Shown: positions 33,414 through 45,599 of the stretch, one piece after another | How positions within the stretch are numbered: the first letter of the stretch is position 1 | Layout of the letters: each line of letters opens with the position of its first letter | NCBI GenBank assembly: GCA_029204225.1 | Contig: CM055108.1 | Location: 2,067,668 to 2,131,667 of the forward strand | Length of the DNA stretch: 64,000 nucleotides | DNA from: Diphasiastrum complanatum | Taxonomy: Eukaryota; Streptophyta; Lycopodiopsida; Lycopodiales; Lycopodiaceae | Direction of reading: 5' to 3' | Program-made: the position numbers and the translations under genes | Notes under the pieces: generated by a model | Database searches by the model: none | The model's input: only the letters and a program-made list of their open reading frames with translations | What the model was told of the DNA's origin: nothing

Positions 33414-34066
33414 TGTGAAAAACTCAGATCCAAAAGATGCTAAAGTTTCATAAAGATCTTGGCCATGGAAGTTATGCACATCTAGATTGAAAAAATGATA
33501 GAAATTGTGATGTTAAGCATACTAAACATCAACTAAACATCAAAATCTGATCATAAGCTTCCACAAACAGAAACTTGCTGTCCCTGTCCGTACTTCAGAG
33601 CCTACAACCTGCATTTCACACGTGTGAAGCCATAGCAACAAAGAAATCACAATTCTAGTGGCTAGAATGCAAGATATGAACAAAAAAGTGAGAGAGAAGA
33701 AGATGGATCTTCAAAGAGCATAACATTCATTCAATAGAATGAAAATGAGATGTGTACATACTCGTGGAGATGGCTATTTATAGCAGCCATAGTGCCTCTT
33801 GGCCACTTGTCTTATGATAGGCTAAAATTGGGGTCCAATAGGATTCACCCATATACCTAGAAATTTGGTCAAATAGGAATGCACCAAATTATGAGCCAAT
33901 AGAAGAGCTCCACACTCGACCTCCTCTAATTAATGTGACCTCAAAAGTAGTGTACACATACTTTGGGCCTCTACATACATGTATGAACCTATCTCTAACT
34001 TTTATTTGGCCATAGGCCTACAAAATCTCAAGTTAGGAAAATACTACTAGTTGACAATTTTTCACA
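33414..34066 (-). repeat. 5' LTR of Copia-B
   Basis: 653 bp. I see a single difference from the 3' LTR. It carries the same TATA box and TTCACACGTGTGAA palindrome. Confidence 0.97.
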
Positions 34067-37063
34067 GTCAAGAATGTAAGATAAGTGGAATAGGAACAAT
34101 TCCCTTGTATGTGGGATCATCCAAAAGGATGAATCTTGATAATGTTCTTTATGTTCCTAAGTTAACCAGGAATTTGCTTAGTGTTGGCCAGTTAATGGAT
34201 AATGGCCTAGATGTACAATTTAAGCATGGATTTTGTTCCATCCTTAGAAATGATGAATGTATAGCCAAAGGCTTTAAGCAAGGTAGATTGTTTAAGCTTG
34301 ATGCTAATATTGCAGTGGAGAGTGTTAACTTGGCAAAGGTGGAGCTATCAAAGGTGGAACTGTGGCACAAAAGGTTGGGCCACCCCAACTACAAAGCCAT
34401 GGAATCTATGGTTGCAAAGGAGCTTGCAGTTGGACTCCCCAGGCATTTGTCAAAGTGTGGGAAGAGATGTGAAGCATGCAGCCTCTCAAAGGCTCACAAA
34501 CTACCTTCTCAAGATCTACATCAAGATCAAACTCTCCTCTTGAGCTCATCCATTCAGATGTTCATAGTTTTTCACATGAGTCTAATGGTGGTGCCAAGTA
34601 CTATGAATCTTCATTGATGACTATTCTAGATTTTGTTGGATGTACCTCTTGTCTAGCAAATCAATGGTGTTTGACTCTTTTGTAAAGTTCAAGACTTTGG
34701 TAGAAAATCAACTTAGTACCAAGACTAAGGTATTAAGGAGTGATAATGGAGGTGAATATATCTCCAATAAGTTGATTGACTTTTGTAGCTCTAATGGCAT
34801 AAAGAGGGAGTTGTCATGTCCATACACCCCTCAACAAAATGGAGTGAGTGAGAGAAGAAATAGATCTCTTTGTGAGTGTGCTAAGGCCTTAAGGCTAGAT
34901 GCTTCTCTATCCAAACCATTTTGGGGTGAAGCAATAACTTGTGCTAACTATTTGTGCAATAGATTGCCAAACCAAGCCATTGGAGGAATCACACCATTTG
35001 AAGCTCTATTTGGAGAGAAGCCCAATCTCAAGGATCTCAAAGTTTTTGGATCCACTTGCTATGTACACCAATCCTTGGATAAGAGAAGGAAGGATGATGC
35101 AACATCCATCAAAGGCATCTTTGTGGGATATGGTGAGAATAGCAAAGGTTATAGAGTCTTCAATCCCATCACTAGCAAGGTGATAGTGAGTAGCAATGTT
35201 ATTTTTGATGAAGGACATGCTTGTGATTTGGATGATAATGCTACTAATCATCTTGATGCCAAGGATCATGCTAGGATGGAGGAGGAGCTTCCAAGTGAAG
35301 AAGAACTTGAGGATCCACCTCAAGATGCAAGAACTCCAAGAACTCCAACAAGATCTACAAGGGCAAGATCCGAGCCATTGAGGCTCACCTATGATGGTCA
35401 AGGTGATCAAAGGGAAGGCTCATCATCTTTCACATCTTACACCTTTCTTACTTCAATGTTAGATGAGCCAACATGCTATGAAGATGCTTGTAAGTCTAAA
35501 AGTTGGATGGATGCTATGCAAGTAGAGTATGATGCTCTTATTGAGAATCATACTTGGGATCTTGTGGATCTTCCTCAAGGGAAGAAACCTCTTAATTGCA
35601 AGTGGGTGTTTAGATTGAAGTATAATCAAGATGGATCAATAAGCAAGCATAAAGCTAGGCTTGTTGCCAAAGGTTTTTTACAAACCAAAGGCATTGATTA
35701 TGATGAGACTTTTGCTCCTGTGGCTAAGCTTGTTACTATCAGGTTGATCATTAGTCTTGCTACAATCTTTAATTGGGAGATATTCCAACTTGACTTCACA
35801 AATGCATTCCTCAATGGTTATTTGGAGGAAGAGATCTACATGAGGCAACCTGAGGGCTTCATCAAGGCAAAGCATGAAGGAAAGGTGTGTTTTTTGAAGA
35901 AGAGCCTTTATGGGCTCAAGCAAGCACCTAGAGCATGGTACTCTAGGCTAAACTCTTTTCTCATTTCCATCAATTTTGTAATGAGTGACTATGATCCATC
36001 ATTGTATATAAGTTTTCATGATGGCATGATCATTATTCTTGTTTTGTATGTAGATGACATTATCTTGAGTGGTAATGATCTAGATGGAATTAGAGATGTA
36101 AAAATTGCTATAGCAAAAGAGTTTAAGATGGTAGATCTCGGCCTATTGAGCTTCATTCTTGGAATAGAGGTTATTAGAGGATGTGATTTTAGCTTCATTT
36201 GTCAATCTAAATATGCTACATCCATCCTAGATAGATTTGGAATGAAGAATTGTAAAGGCATTGAGACACCAATGGAGCAACATGTAAAAGCATCTATTGG
36301 TTGCGATGAAGCATCCTTTGAGGACATCACATTATATAGAAGGCTTATTGGCTCCTTGATCTATTTAGCTATAACTAGACCTGATCTTAGTTATAGTGTT
36401 GGAAAGTTAAGCCAATTCATGCAAAGTCCTCTAGTTTCACATTGGAAGATGGCCAAAAGAGTTCTTAGATACATTTCATTCACTAAGAATTTTGGTATTT
36501 TGTATAAAGGAACTAATCTTGGCTTAAGAGCCTATAGTGACTCAGATTTTGCAGGTGACAAAGTGGATAGAAGATCACCAAGTGCCTTTGCCACCTTTCT
36601 ATGTGATGGAGTAGTATCATGGCTTTCCAAAAAGCAAGATACCATCTCCCTATCTTCCACAGAATTTGAATACAAGGCCTTGACATCAACATGCAAGGAG
36701 GTCTTGTGGCTCAAAAGGCTATTGGTGGAGCTTCATGTCATGGAGGAGGAGATCCCTATCATCTATTGTGACAACCAATCAGCCCAATCACTTGCAACTA
36801 ATCCTACATTCCATGCAAGGAGCAAACACATCGAAATTGCTCATCATTTCGTGAGGGAAAAAGTGCAAGCTAAAGAGATCAAGCTCCAACACGTGCCATC
36901 ATCAAGTTTCTTGGCTGATTTGTTTACTAAACCTTTACCTAAAGATTCATTTGTCAAGCTTAGATCTTCAATTGGAGCTATTGATAAAAGCATTGTGATC
37001 TCCAAGGCTAGATTTGAGGAGGAGTGTGAAAAATTGCCTACATTGGCAAATCTAGCCATGTAG
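34067..37063 (+). pseudogene. Copia-A protease to RNase H (frame-shifted)
   Basis: Continues the protease domain after the Copia-B insertion (LYVPKLTRNLLSVGQLMDNG). Then come the integrase finger and HSDVHSFSHESNGG in another frame, and from 34640 a long frame to 37063. That frame has RSDNGGEY, PQQNGVSERRNR, FQLDFTNAFLNG, YVDDIILSGN, and RNase H with SDSDFAGD and CDNQSAQSLA. In RNase H, STEFEY replaces the usual STEAEY. The last 13 codons run into the 3' LTR. At least two frameshifts near 34506-34640 prevent full-length translation. Confidence 0.92.
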
Positions 37064-37715
37064 AATATTGCATATTTTGTCAATATTGTTTGTTGGTTAC
37101 TTGAATGGCCAAAGTGCCACTTGTACATACACACCTAAAGTAGGTTACCACGAGTCAAGAGGAGTGGTTGTGTCTATTTGGTAGTGATTCCTACTTTGTA
37201 GGATCTAGACCATGATTTATGATGAGAATTGTACCTACCATGCACCTACCAAGCATGACTCTTGGATCTAGGCTAGGGTTTTCACATTAGGGCAAGAAAG
37301 TGGAGTCTACTTCCTTATTACATGCTGGATTTTCACCTAAATTTGCAAAGGAAGTGTGTTTTACTATGTATTCCCATTCTCCATAGTGAGAAGATAGAAA
37401 CTTTTTGGAGCCTCAAGGAGAAACTCGAGTTTCCTCTCATTGTATGGTGATTACTCTTGATTTCCAATGAAACCAAGCTTTGGCACTTTGTAAACACTGT
37501 CTACAGGCCGTACTACAGCCTTATTTTCACACGTGTGGAGTTGGATTATACTATTTGATCAATGCTTTGATTGTCTCTACTTGTTTCCTATCAAGCTGCT
37601 AAACTAGATCTTGTTTTCTGATGACTAGTTTCAGATAGATTGTTTAACAAGCACACAATCACCTTGTGGATCATTCAAAGATCCATTTATGGTCCTTAGT
37701 ACTGTACTTTTCACA
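37025..37715 (+). repeat. 3' LTR of Copia-A
   Basis: 691 bp, same ends and length as the 5' LTR, about 15 substitutions and no indels by eye. It is preceded by the purine tract GAGGAG and followed by the target duplication tcggg. Confidence 0.95.
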
Positions 37716-37720
37716 TCGGG

Positions 37721-38929
37721 GGACGTTTGAACCTAATAGCTATAGCTCATGTCTCAAGGACTATCATTACTACAATCAAAATGAGGCTTCACACCCAGTT
37801 CACTATACAATCAACCCAAAGGCTGACATGTGATAGAGTAACTAGGTGTATATATACAAAGTTACATGCACAAATACATATACAATTAAGTTAGATGTAT
37901 TGATCTATCAGTTCACATGTATCACATCAGTAATGTATTTGCTGAGATGCCTAGCACTATCGTCCAGTTCTAAACTATTCTTCTAGGCTTGTATACTGAT
38001 AAGTAAATTTTCTTACAACAATCTCATGTACATTTACACAACTCTATGATGTATTAATGACATGGAGCAGTGCATGGTGTTTGATGGCTATGTGCATGGT
38101 GAGAGATTTCAATAGAAACTCCAATTTCACAAATCAATTTTGCTTTATCTGAGCATTCAAATTTTGTCTTTATCACTGATTTCATTTTTATGATGTAAAT
38201 GCAATTACATTTTTCTTTCATCATCATACATTGCTAGCAGATTATTGCATTACAAGTTTTGGACATGTTTGATTTTCGCTACAACTATCCATCAACCTCA
38301 CTCTATAAATCCACCATATTTTCAACTATGCCTTGTAATTTAAGTGTGGCCTTAAAGCAAATAGTTCTAGTTTAGATAAAGATTAGAAAAGAAGTATAAT
38401 TTGACAGCTATGTTGTAAAGCTACCTCCAAAAGCTAGCTCCAAGCACAAGTTTATTCCTGATGCCACTAGCGCTAGTATTGTTGCCAGCACTCCCAATGT
38501 TGGCACTGCTCTTAATGCCATTGTTAGAGCCAAGTTCCTATGGCAAAAAAACTTTGATCAATCCTAGCGAGTTTTAAAGAGTTAAGATCAATGTTCCATT
38601 ACCTCACACGATCTAGGCATGATCAAATAAAACTTCAAAATCAAATTCTAGAGATAGAAAAGCATGTTATACGCTTATTGCTTATTAGTAGAAGGTACAT
38701 CAAATAGAGTTATCAGTTACTCAGAGGTAGTTTAGAGTACACATCTTCATCCGCTATTGTTTTGTGCTTGCATCATCTGATTTGTACATGCTACTTACTG
38801 AATCAATCATACTTTCTTATTGCATTCAGTATTATGTCAGAATGTATGCAAGCTTCTTTGGTATCTGTTTAATCTCTTATTGATTAGTGCGAATTGTAGA
38901 ATAATTCGATACTGCAATATTCTAGATCT
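37721..38929. other. Sequence between Copia-A and the next element
   Basis: No gene is supported. At least the last few hundred bases probably belong to the 5' LTR of the decayed copia that follows, since a primer site starts at 39134, but I could not place the LTR start. Confidence 0.4.
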
Positions 38930-41900
38930 ATCAATTATACTCTGAATGACTTTAGTACTAATGATTTCAAAGTTAGTTACTAAAAGGAACAGACGTGATG
39001 ATTGTGGCAACAACTTTGTTCATTTTTTATAGGCATACTCATACATTAGAAGAAGGATTATTCTGTAGAGCCTGATAGTTCGTTGTTCTATTTCGATTTC
39101 ATTACTATTGTATCATCTTTCCTTCTTTCAACATGGTATCAAAGAACTATATGGTATCAGAGCGTCATCTGGTATCAGAGCCAAATTTTGCTCAAAATCT
39201 TCAATATATGATATCAAATTTTAGTATTAGATAATTTCAATTATAACGTTGCACACGATATCAATTCATCCTTAAGTCATTGATTTATCAACAAACTAAC
39301 TTCTAGATGGATTTTCAAAGCAAAATTGGTCTCATCACAGACAACCTGAATGGATCCAATTACTATTTGTGAATATTTAAAATGAAGAGCTTCCTGATTG
39401 CCAATGAGTTGTGGGATGTTGCATGTATCGAATTAAAGCTTTAAGATGACATATTCGACTCTAAATGGAAATCAAAGGATGGTAGAGCTTTCGCACTCAT
39501 AATTCTCAATATATTAGACACTCAGATTGGCCATATATCAGAAGCTTAGACTTCGAATGAAGTATGAGACATCTTGAGTGCACTATATGATGTGAGGGAC
39601 ATGACTTCCAAGTTACATCTCAGAAGAAAATTCTTCTCACTCAAGATGTTGAATAGTGTTTCTCTTCATAATCGTGTTAACCAGTTTAAGAATCTCTTGC
39701 AGCAGATGGTAGCTGTCGGATCAACTATCAACGATCAAAACACAATTATGACATTGCTATCAAACTTGTTCTACGTATTAACTCTCATGAGACACTCATA
39801 TTAACTCTCACCAAAGTTATCATTATGTTGTTGGAAGACAATCGAAGGAGTCAAAATACCTCTTTGACTTCATCATTTTACACAAAGGCTTGGAATGACA
39901 GAAGAAGAAAAGTTCTAAACAGCCCACATTGAATCAGAAGTCGACACAAAGTCAAGAACAATTATCGAATCCATAGTCAAAGAAGAAGATGTTCTGTAAG
40001 CATTGAAAATGCACTATCATGAGATCCAAGATTATAGGATATTGAAAGCAAAGAATGCCAACAAGAAACCAGAGTAACAAGCGAATGCAGTTGGAGTATC
40101 TTCTCAATCGCTTGTACTTGACATGGGAGCATTTATAATTAGAGACCAAAAGACACACATCAATAATTCTTGGTTTTTGGATTTTGGAGCTATTCAACAT
40201 ATGACCATTCATTGTGAGCATTTTCACTCCTATACACCTTACAGTACAAAGAAATCTGTTCATCTTGGCAATGATAGTATACATACTATCGAAGGTGAAC
40301 GCACTATAAGATTGATGTTCCAGCATGATCAATTCAAATTACTATCGAATGTTTTACATGTACCTAAACTCTCTACAAATCTGTTGTCAACAAATAGAAT
40401 CACTGACTTAGGTCATAGGGTAGAGCTTGAGTCTGATCAATGCCAAATTATCGATAGGACAAATAAGATCCTTGCACTCAGGAAGAGACATGGATACTTA
40501 TAGGTGTCTAACATGTCAAATAGTCCTTAATACTTGATCTTGACTATCCAACCAATAAAGTCGACCTCTCTGTTTGTCATAGCTGCATAGTCGAAAAACA
40601 GACTAGGATTCCATTTAGATCGAGTCATAGGCATGCAACAAAAGATGTTCTAGATGTTTTTCACTCAGATATATGTGGTCCAATGAAAAATCCATCATTG
40701 CTTGATGCAAAGTATTTCATTATCTTCATTGATGAATATTCGAGAAGGACATCTGTTTATTTCATCAAACAAAAGTCGAAGGCTTTCAAAATATTTCGAC
40801 AACTCAAGGAGTGTGCAAAATTGAAACTGGCAAAAGAATCAAAGCACTGAGATTTGATAATGAGGAAGAGTACATCTCAATCAAATTCAAGGAGTATTGC
40901 CTTAACAACGACATTGAGCAACATTTTTTCAACCTCCTATTTGCCTCAGTCAAATGGACTTACGAAGAGAAAGAATTAAATCTTAGTCAAAGCGGCTAAG
41001 TGTATACTTGCTCATGCGACACTTCCGAAATTCTTCTAGGCTAAAGCTGTTTCCACTGTAGCTTATATCCAGAATAAATATTCGGCTAAAGGTCTCTCAA
41101 GCGAAACACCTTCTGAAGTTTGGATAGGCTCCAAACCATCACTATTGAACTTACACATGTTTGGATGTATCGCTTACAAGCAGATACCTCATGATACAAG
41201 GAAGAAGTTCGCCTTCCACAATATCAAATCCATTTGCATTGGTTATAACACTTTGGATAAAGCTTATAAGTAAGCTTTGTATGATCATTTTTAATCAAAT
41301 ATTTTCACCAGTTGGGATATCGTCTGTATCAAAAATCAGTTTATCAACCTGAAAGGCAAGGGCAAATCTCATATAGTAGAAATTTCTAGACACTCTCAGA
41401 ATATCTAACATTTATGTTCCCGACTCAACTAATCCTATTGAAGGTCCAAGCTTGTCTACACTAGACAAACAACTTATTAATAGTGAATCAGAAGGTGTTG
41501 CAGCTCAGCAACAATGGTATAATCAAACAAATGATCAACCTCATTCATCTCCTAGAAGATCGTCAAGAGAGTGCAAACTACCTATAAGGTATATCGAAGA
41601 ATCTGTTGCTTATCTTATTCAAGAGCCGACTACTGTTGAAGAAGAACTTAGTCACCCCGATTTTGATCTACAGATGGACGCCATGGATAGAGAGTATTCA
41701 TCTCTCATCAAAAACCAGACTTGGGCTATTGTCAAGTTGCTTGCCAGTAGAAATGTGATTGATTACAACTAGATATCTAAAATCAAATAAAAGGTGGATG
41801 GAGGCATTGATCGAAGAAAAGCTCGTCTTGTCATAAGAGGATTTTTGTAGATATAGAATGTCGACTATACTGAGATTTTTAACCCTGTAGTTAAGCATTC

Positions 41901-41950
41901 TTTAATCTACTGTTTAGAAGTTGTTCAGGCATTTATTTGATTCTTAAACG
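38930..41950 (+). mobile_element. Decayed Ty1/copia element, second lineage
   Basis: Primer-like sites at 39134-39181 are followed by gag (NGSNYY near 39353, then MTSKLHLRRKFFSLKMLNSV near 39601). A knuckle remnant lies near 39990 and a protease-like SWFLDFGAIQHMT near 40170, with DFGA for DSGA. GAG-pre-integrase is at 40330-40500. Integrase traces follow (DVFHSDICGPM near 40660, LRFDNEEEYIS near 40850). RVT_2 opens near 41670 (DAMDREYSSLIKNQTWAIV) and fades at about 41900. Many stops are present. No 3' LTR was found, so the element is truncated inside RT. Confidence 0.72.
39134..39188 (+). repeat. Three tandem primer-binding-site-like copies
   Basis: TGGTATCA begins at 39134, 39152 and 39170, exactly 18 bp apart. 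The last reads TGGTATCAGAGCC, the standard copia primer site. The preceding CTTTCAACA would be the LTR end. Confidence 0.75.
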
Positions 41951-43399
41951 AAGCTATGAGATAAAGACTACTCCTTTTTGTTGTGTGCTAAAGAAAAACA
42001 AACTATTCGTGGAAACAAGATGACATCCATGTATGACTTCTTTTTACGATTTTCGGTTTTTATACAAACCAAGAGCCTCCCTTATGGATCAAGAGAACCA
42101 ACCCTAGTTGCATGCATTTTCATCCCCTTTCAAAAACTTTGCATGTCATAATTTTCCTTGCCAAAACCATTGCATGAACCTATTATCCATTCCATTCCTC
42201 TTGCATGTCACTCTTTTGAATTCTTTTCTCTTGCATCTATGTACAACCAATGACTATATCTATATTCCCTTATCCTGGTAGCCTAGATTTGTGATATGCA
42301 ATATGAATGAAAGAAAAGTTGTCATCTGGTTTCAATTAGATCTTGGTTTCATCTCAAGGAGTTCCAAATCTCAAGAAGCATTTAAAAACACCACATTGAT
42401 GTATATGTAATTGACTTTTGGGGGTTGTGTCCTTTCCCATCTTGAACCCTCATCACTTCTTCATGTAAATGCTTGATGTGAATGACTACAATTCAAGTAA
42501 AGCTTATGCTTTGTGGATCTAAATCTAGTGAGGAACCTTCCCTTGAAACTCACATTCCATCATATATTCCAAAATCTATTGATCACCAAAGTTTGACTAA
42601 AAATATAGGCTATTGTTCAACTTGAGAAGTTGAGAAATTAGAATTCAAGTGAACCATAAGATTGTTTTGATAGCTATAAGTTAACGGTTGCATCCCAATC
42701 CTATGACATTGAACCCTTGAGTTGAATAACTAATTTAAAGAATCTTTCTCTTTCTAAAGATCTAACTTCTATATATTGTAAGGCTAGATTCCTCAAGTTT
42801 CAAAATAGTAACATGTTTCAAGGTAATCATTCTAATATTGCTTATTTTGATCATTTTACATATTATTTAGCTAGTTCGAGTATCTAATTGTAAAGTCTAC
42901 ACAACTAAAAGAAAAATGAAAATTAAAAATAGACTCTTTTTCATTAAGATGTTGATTTAACTTGGACCTAATTGATATTTCCCATGCATGTGTAAAAGCA
43001 TATTTGTCAAAATAAAAATACCTTATCATCTTAACACTAAACATAGTATCCATGTAACTATAACAGAATACATGTGGCACTTGAAAAATTTATTAGAGGT
43101 GACACAAATTTTCTCATGAAAATATGTAGGAACATTTGCATCACTTAAGAAAAAATAATGAGAATAAATGTTCCATGTGCAAAAGCTTGGGCATAAATTA
43201 ATGTTGCATCTGGATTTATGCATATACACAAGATATTCATACTCAATATAAACAATTTAGAACAATTTAATAAAATATATTTTTCAAGTTAGACATGCAA
43301 GCACAATTTTTTGAACATAGTAAACCGAAGGCTATGACATCGACTCAGATTTGTTGTATGTAGCATGATGATGTATGAGTATATACCAGGGAATTGCCA
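41951..43399. other. Region without a supported gene
   Basis: Only short open frames without recognised domains are present. I see no repeat structure or RNA gene here. Confidence 0.4.
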
Positions 43400-43775
43400 G
43401 AAATAGTAAGAATATTATTTTTAGGCCTTATTGACATAAATAAATAAAATTTTAAATCGAAGCTCAACTTTGGCCCCCAAATTTCCAAACAGAATTAACT
43501 AGAATAGTTGACAATTTTCACACTTCCTCTTCAACTAGTTTTATGGTCCATCTCAAGAATGATCTCCATCCTAAGAATAGACCTCCTCTCTTTGATATCT
43601 CTGGAAAAGAGCAACAACCAAGCGATAAATGTGAGTGATCAACAAATGCTTGCATGCCTCCTCCATATTCCACTTCATGAGAAGTGTTTACAACATGAAC
43701 CTCCATGAATGAGACTCCATCTTCAAAAGATGAGAAACGAATTATGCCTTCAGAATTCGACATGAGTGATGTGGG
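43400..43775 (-). mobile_element. LTR start, polypurine tract and 3' ORF fragment of a copia-type element
   Basis: On the minus strand, 43763-43540 codes for a stretch related to the C-terminal half of the ORF at 586-1311. Shared pieces are DG-SFME, a Gly-rich part and DHSHLSLGCCSFPEISK against HHSHLLFGCCNFPESSK. It ends with the polypurine tract GAAGAGGAAG, followed at 43522 by an LTR start TGTGAAAATTGTCAACTA. The LTR resembles that at 1470-2123 in its first bases and in a GTCAATAAGGCC segment. Its far end could not be placed. Confidence 0.6.
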
Positions 43776-44679
43776 TGAAGCTCAATAGTAGTGGATATCC
43801 AAACACAAATTATTTTGCTCTACCACCACCATTGGGATTCCCACAGAAACAAACCCAGATGGAATTCGATTCTATCCTTGGGTCTACTACCTTCTGTGAC
43901 AGAATCTACAATCCTCCAAAATGTAGACAGACACTGTTGACCTACGTATATTTACTTATGTGTAATTTGTTCATGCATTCAACTAGACAAAAACTAGTGT
44001 GCAGAATAAGATTAAATTAGCTGATTACAAACATACAACTATCAAACAATTAAGCATTCAATCATGTTCAAGACAAGAAACTCTTCTGCATAAAACATTT
44101 ACTACATTATCGGACAATTCCTCAAGCGCTAGTGTGACAGACCACACAGCGCATCGACGTGAAAGAAAATCTTTCTTTTGCGAATCAAAACTTATTGTGC
44201 TTACTAGCGAACTTCTTGAATGTAAGTTAACACTATCTCTCTCAATGCTCAACATACATTGATATGCTACCAATCTATTGCCTGCTACTTCATATTAATT
44301 AATAATTAAGGTCTACATGTATGTAGAGAGGAGGACATGCTTTGCTAGGGCATTACAAGAACGGCTAATTAGGCACGTCCTAATGATATCTTGTCAGTCT
44401 CTAGAGGATGACATCCTCCTGGTACATCCGCAATCTCATCTGTCCTTTCACGTGTGGAGATCCACCGTGTATCTTGTGCCTTTGGCTATGTCATTAGATC
44501 GCTTTGGGTCCATGAACCTTTTACCTTTGTGTTCACGTGACCTTCAGACAACAAACGTTTGACAGTCCTCTTCATGTTTTGGTCCTCGAAGCTTTTCTGT
44601 TCGTGTCCACGCAGCTCCCCCCCCCCCCCTTGTTTTTTTCTTTTGACTTGAGCTCTAAGGCTATCATAGCTTTGTGGCA
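43776..44679. other. Region without a supported gene
   Basis: No gene recognised. It includes a run of 10-12 C at about 44616-44627 and CACGTG sites near 44450 and 44533. The right part may be the 3' LTR of the minus-strand copia that starts at 44680, but its ends are not clear. Confidence 0.35.
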
Positions 44680-45580
44680 AAAAATAAATTATTTCTTCAA
44701 GCTCCCTCTCAAAGCGTGGTAGCTTTATATATGACTCCCAGACTCTTCCTCTGCCTATCGAACAGACCTTTCTCTAGGGCCTTCGTGAAGATGTCCGCCA
44801 CCATTTGCTTTGTGCCAATGAAGCTGGTCTTCAATTACCTTCTACTAACCAGGTCCCTTATCAAGTGATACTTGATTTTGAATGTGTTTCATCCTTGAAT
44901 AAAACACGGGATCCTTCGTCAAGTGAATTGCAGAAGTATTGCCCATCTATTGAATCAATGGCTCTTGGTTGTTTTCACCCAATCCATAAAGAAACTATCT
45001 GAGCCAAGTGATTTCGTTGGCCATCTTTGCGGCTGCAACATATTCTACTTCATAGGATGATTGAGCTATAATGGTCTATTTCTTGCTAACCCAGAGAACT
45101 ATTGTGCCTGCTACAATGGTGCACCCTCCTGAGACACTTTTATAGTCATCCTTGAGAGATGCCTAGCTAGCATCACTGTAGGAGTGCATTTGGAACCTTG
45201 CTTCATGAGAATAACACAACCCATAATCCTTCGTCTACTGAAGGTAATGTAGTATTCGCTTTGTGATCTTCCAATGTGCTAAGCCTAGATTCGTGTTGAA
45301 TTGGCTCATCCTAAACACGACATAAGCTATGTCGGGGTGGATGTTGTCTACTAGATACATCAAGGATCTGATTAGCCTCCTGTAAGGTGTGTGCTACATC
45401 ATCTCTTGCTCTTTGTCTGTCTTTGAGCAATATTTGTTTGTCAGGATTGTTCCTGCAAGCATTGGGGCATTTGTCCCTTTGCAATCTATCATCCCGAAAT
45501 CATCTAGGATTTTCTGGGTGTACCTTGACTGATGAAGGTGTAGCTTTCCTTTGTTATAGTTGCACAAACAACCAATCAAA
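44680..45580 (-). pseudogene. Copia reverse transcriptase C-terminus and RNase H (decayed)
   Basis: On the minus strand from 45580 the sequence reads LHLHQSRYTQKILDDFGMID, as in the end of RVT_2. In broken frames it then gives the GSLMYL-like part, the RNase H segment with the AEY-type motif near 45040 and the FTKAL-type end near 44770. A purine tract follows near 44700. It resembles the lineage at 48017-52450. Confidence 0.65.
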
Positions 45581-45599
45581 TGAGGATTTCAATTATGAT

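Larger units (their letters stand above)
28206..34066 (-). mobile_element. Copia-B: intact, young Ty1/copia retrotransposon nested in Copia-A
   Basis: A complete 5861 bp element on the minus strand. LTRs of 653 bp lie at 28206-28858 and 33414-34066, and the 5 bp target duplication is gtcaa (28201-28205 and 34067-34071). The LTRs differ at one position that I can find (C at 28544, T in the other copy), so insertion was very recent. The PBS is at 33402-33413 and the purine tract at 28859-28868. A single uninterrupted gag-pol frame fills the inside. All parts needed for autonomous transposition seem present. Confidence 0.97.
25971..37715 (+). mobile_element. Copia-A: Ty1/copia retrotransposon, defective, carrying nested Copia-B
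   Basis: It has two 691 bp LTRs (25971-26661 and 37025-37715) and a perfect 5 bp target duplication tcggg (25966-25970, 37716-37720). The PBS is at 26662, and the purine tract is directly before 37025. I count about 15 mismatches between the LTRs (about 2 percent). Without Copia-B and its duplicated gtcaa the element is about 5.9 kb. gag begins at 27293 but has lost about 116 bp near 27635, which shifts the frame. The protease domain is cut by Copia-B after YTASSQ and resumes with ECKISGIGTIP at 34068. Integrase has two more frameshifts (about 34506 and 34600-34640). From 34640 the pol frame is open to 37063. Confidence 0.95.

Noticed and set aside
44616-44627. Run of C residues as a functional G-quadruplex
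   Set aside because: A single homopolymer of about 11 C lacks the four separated runs usually required, and its length may be a sequencing artefact.
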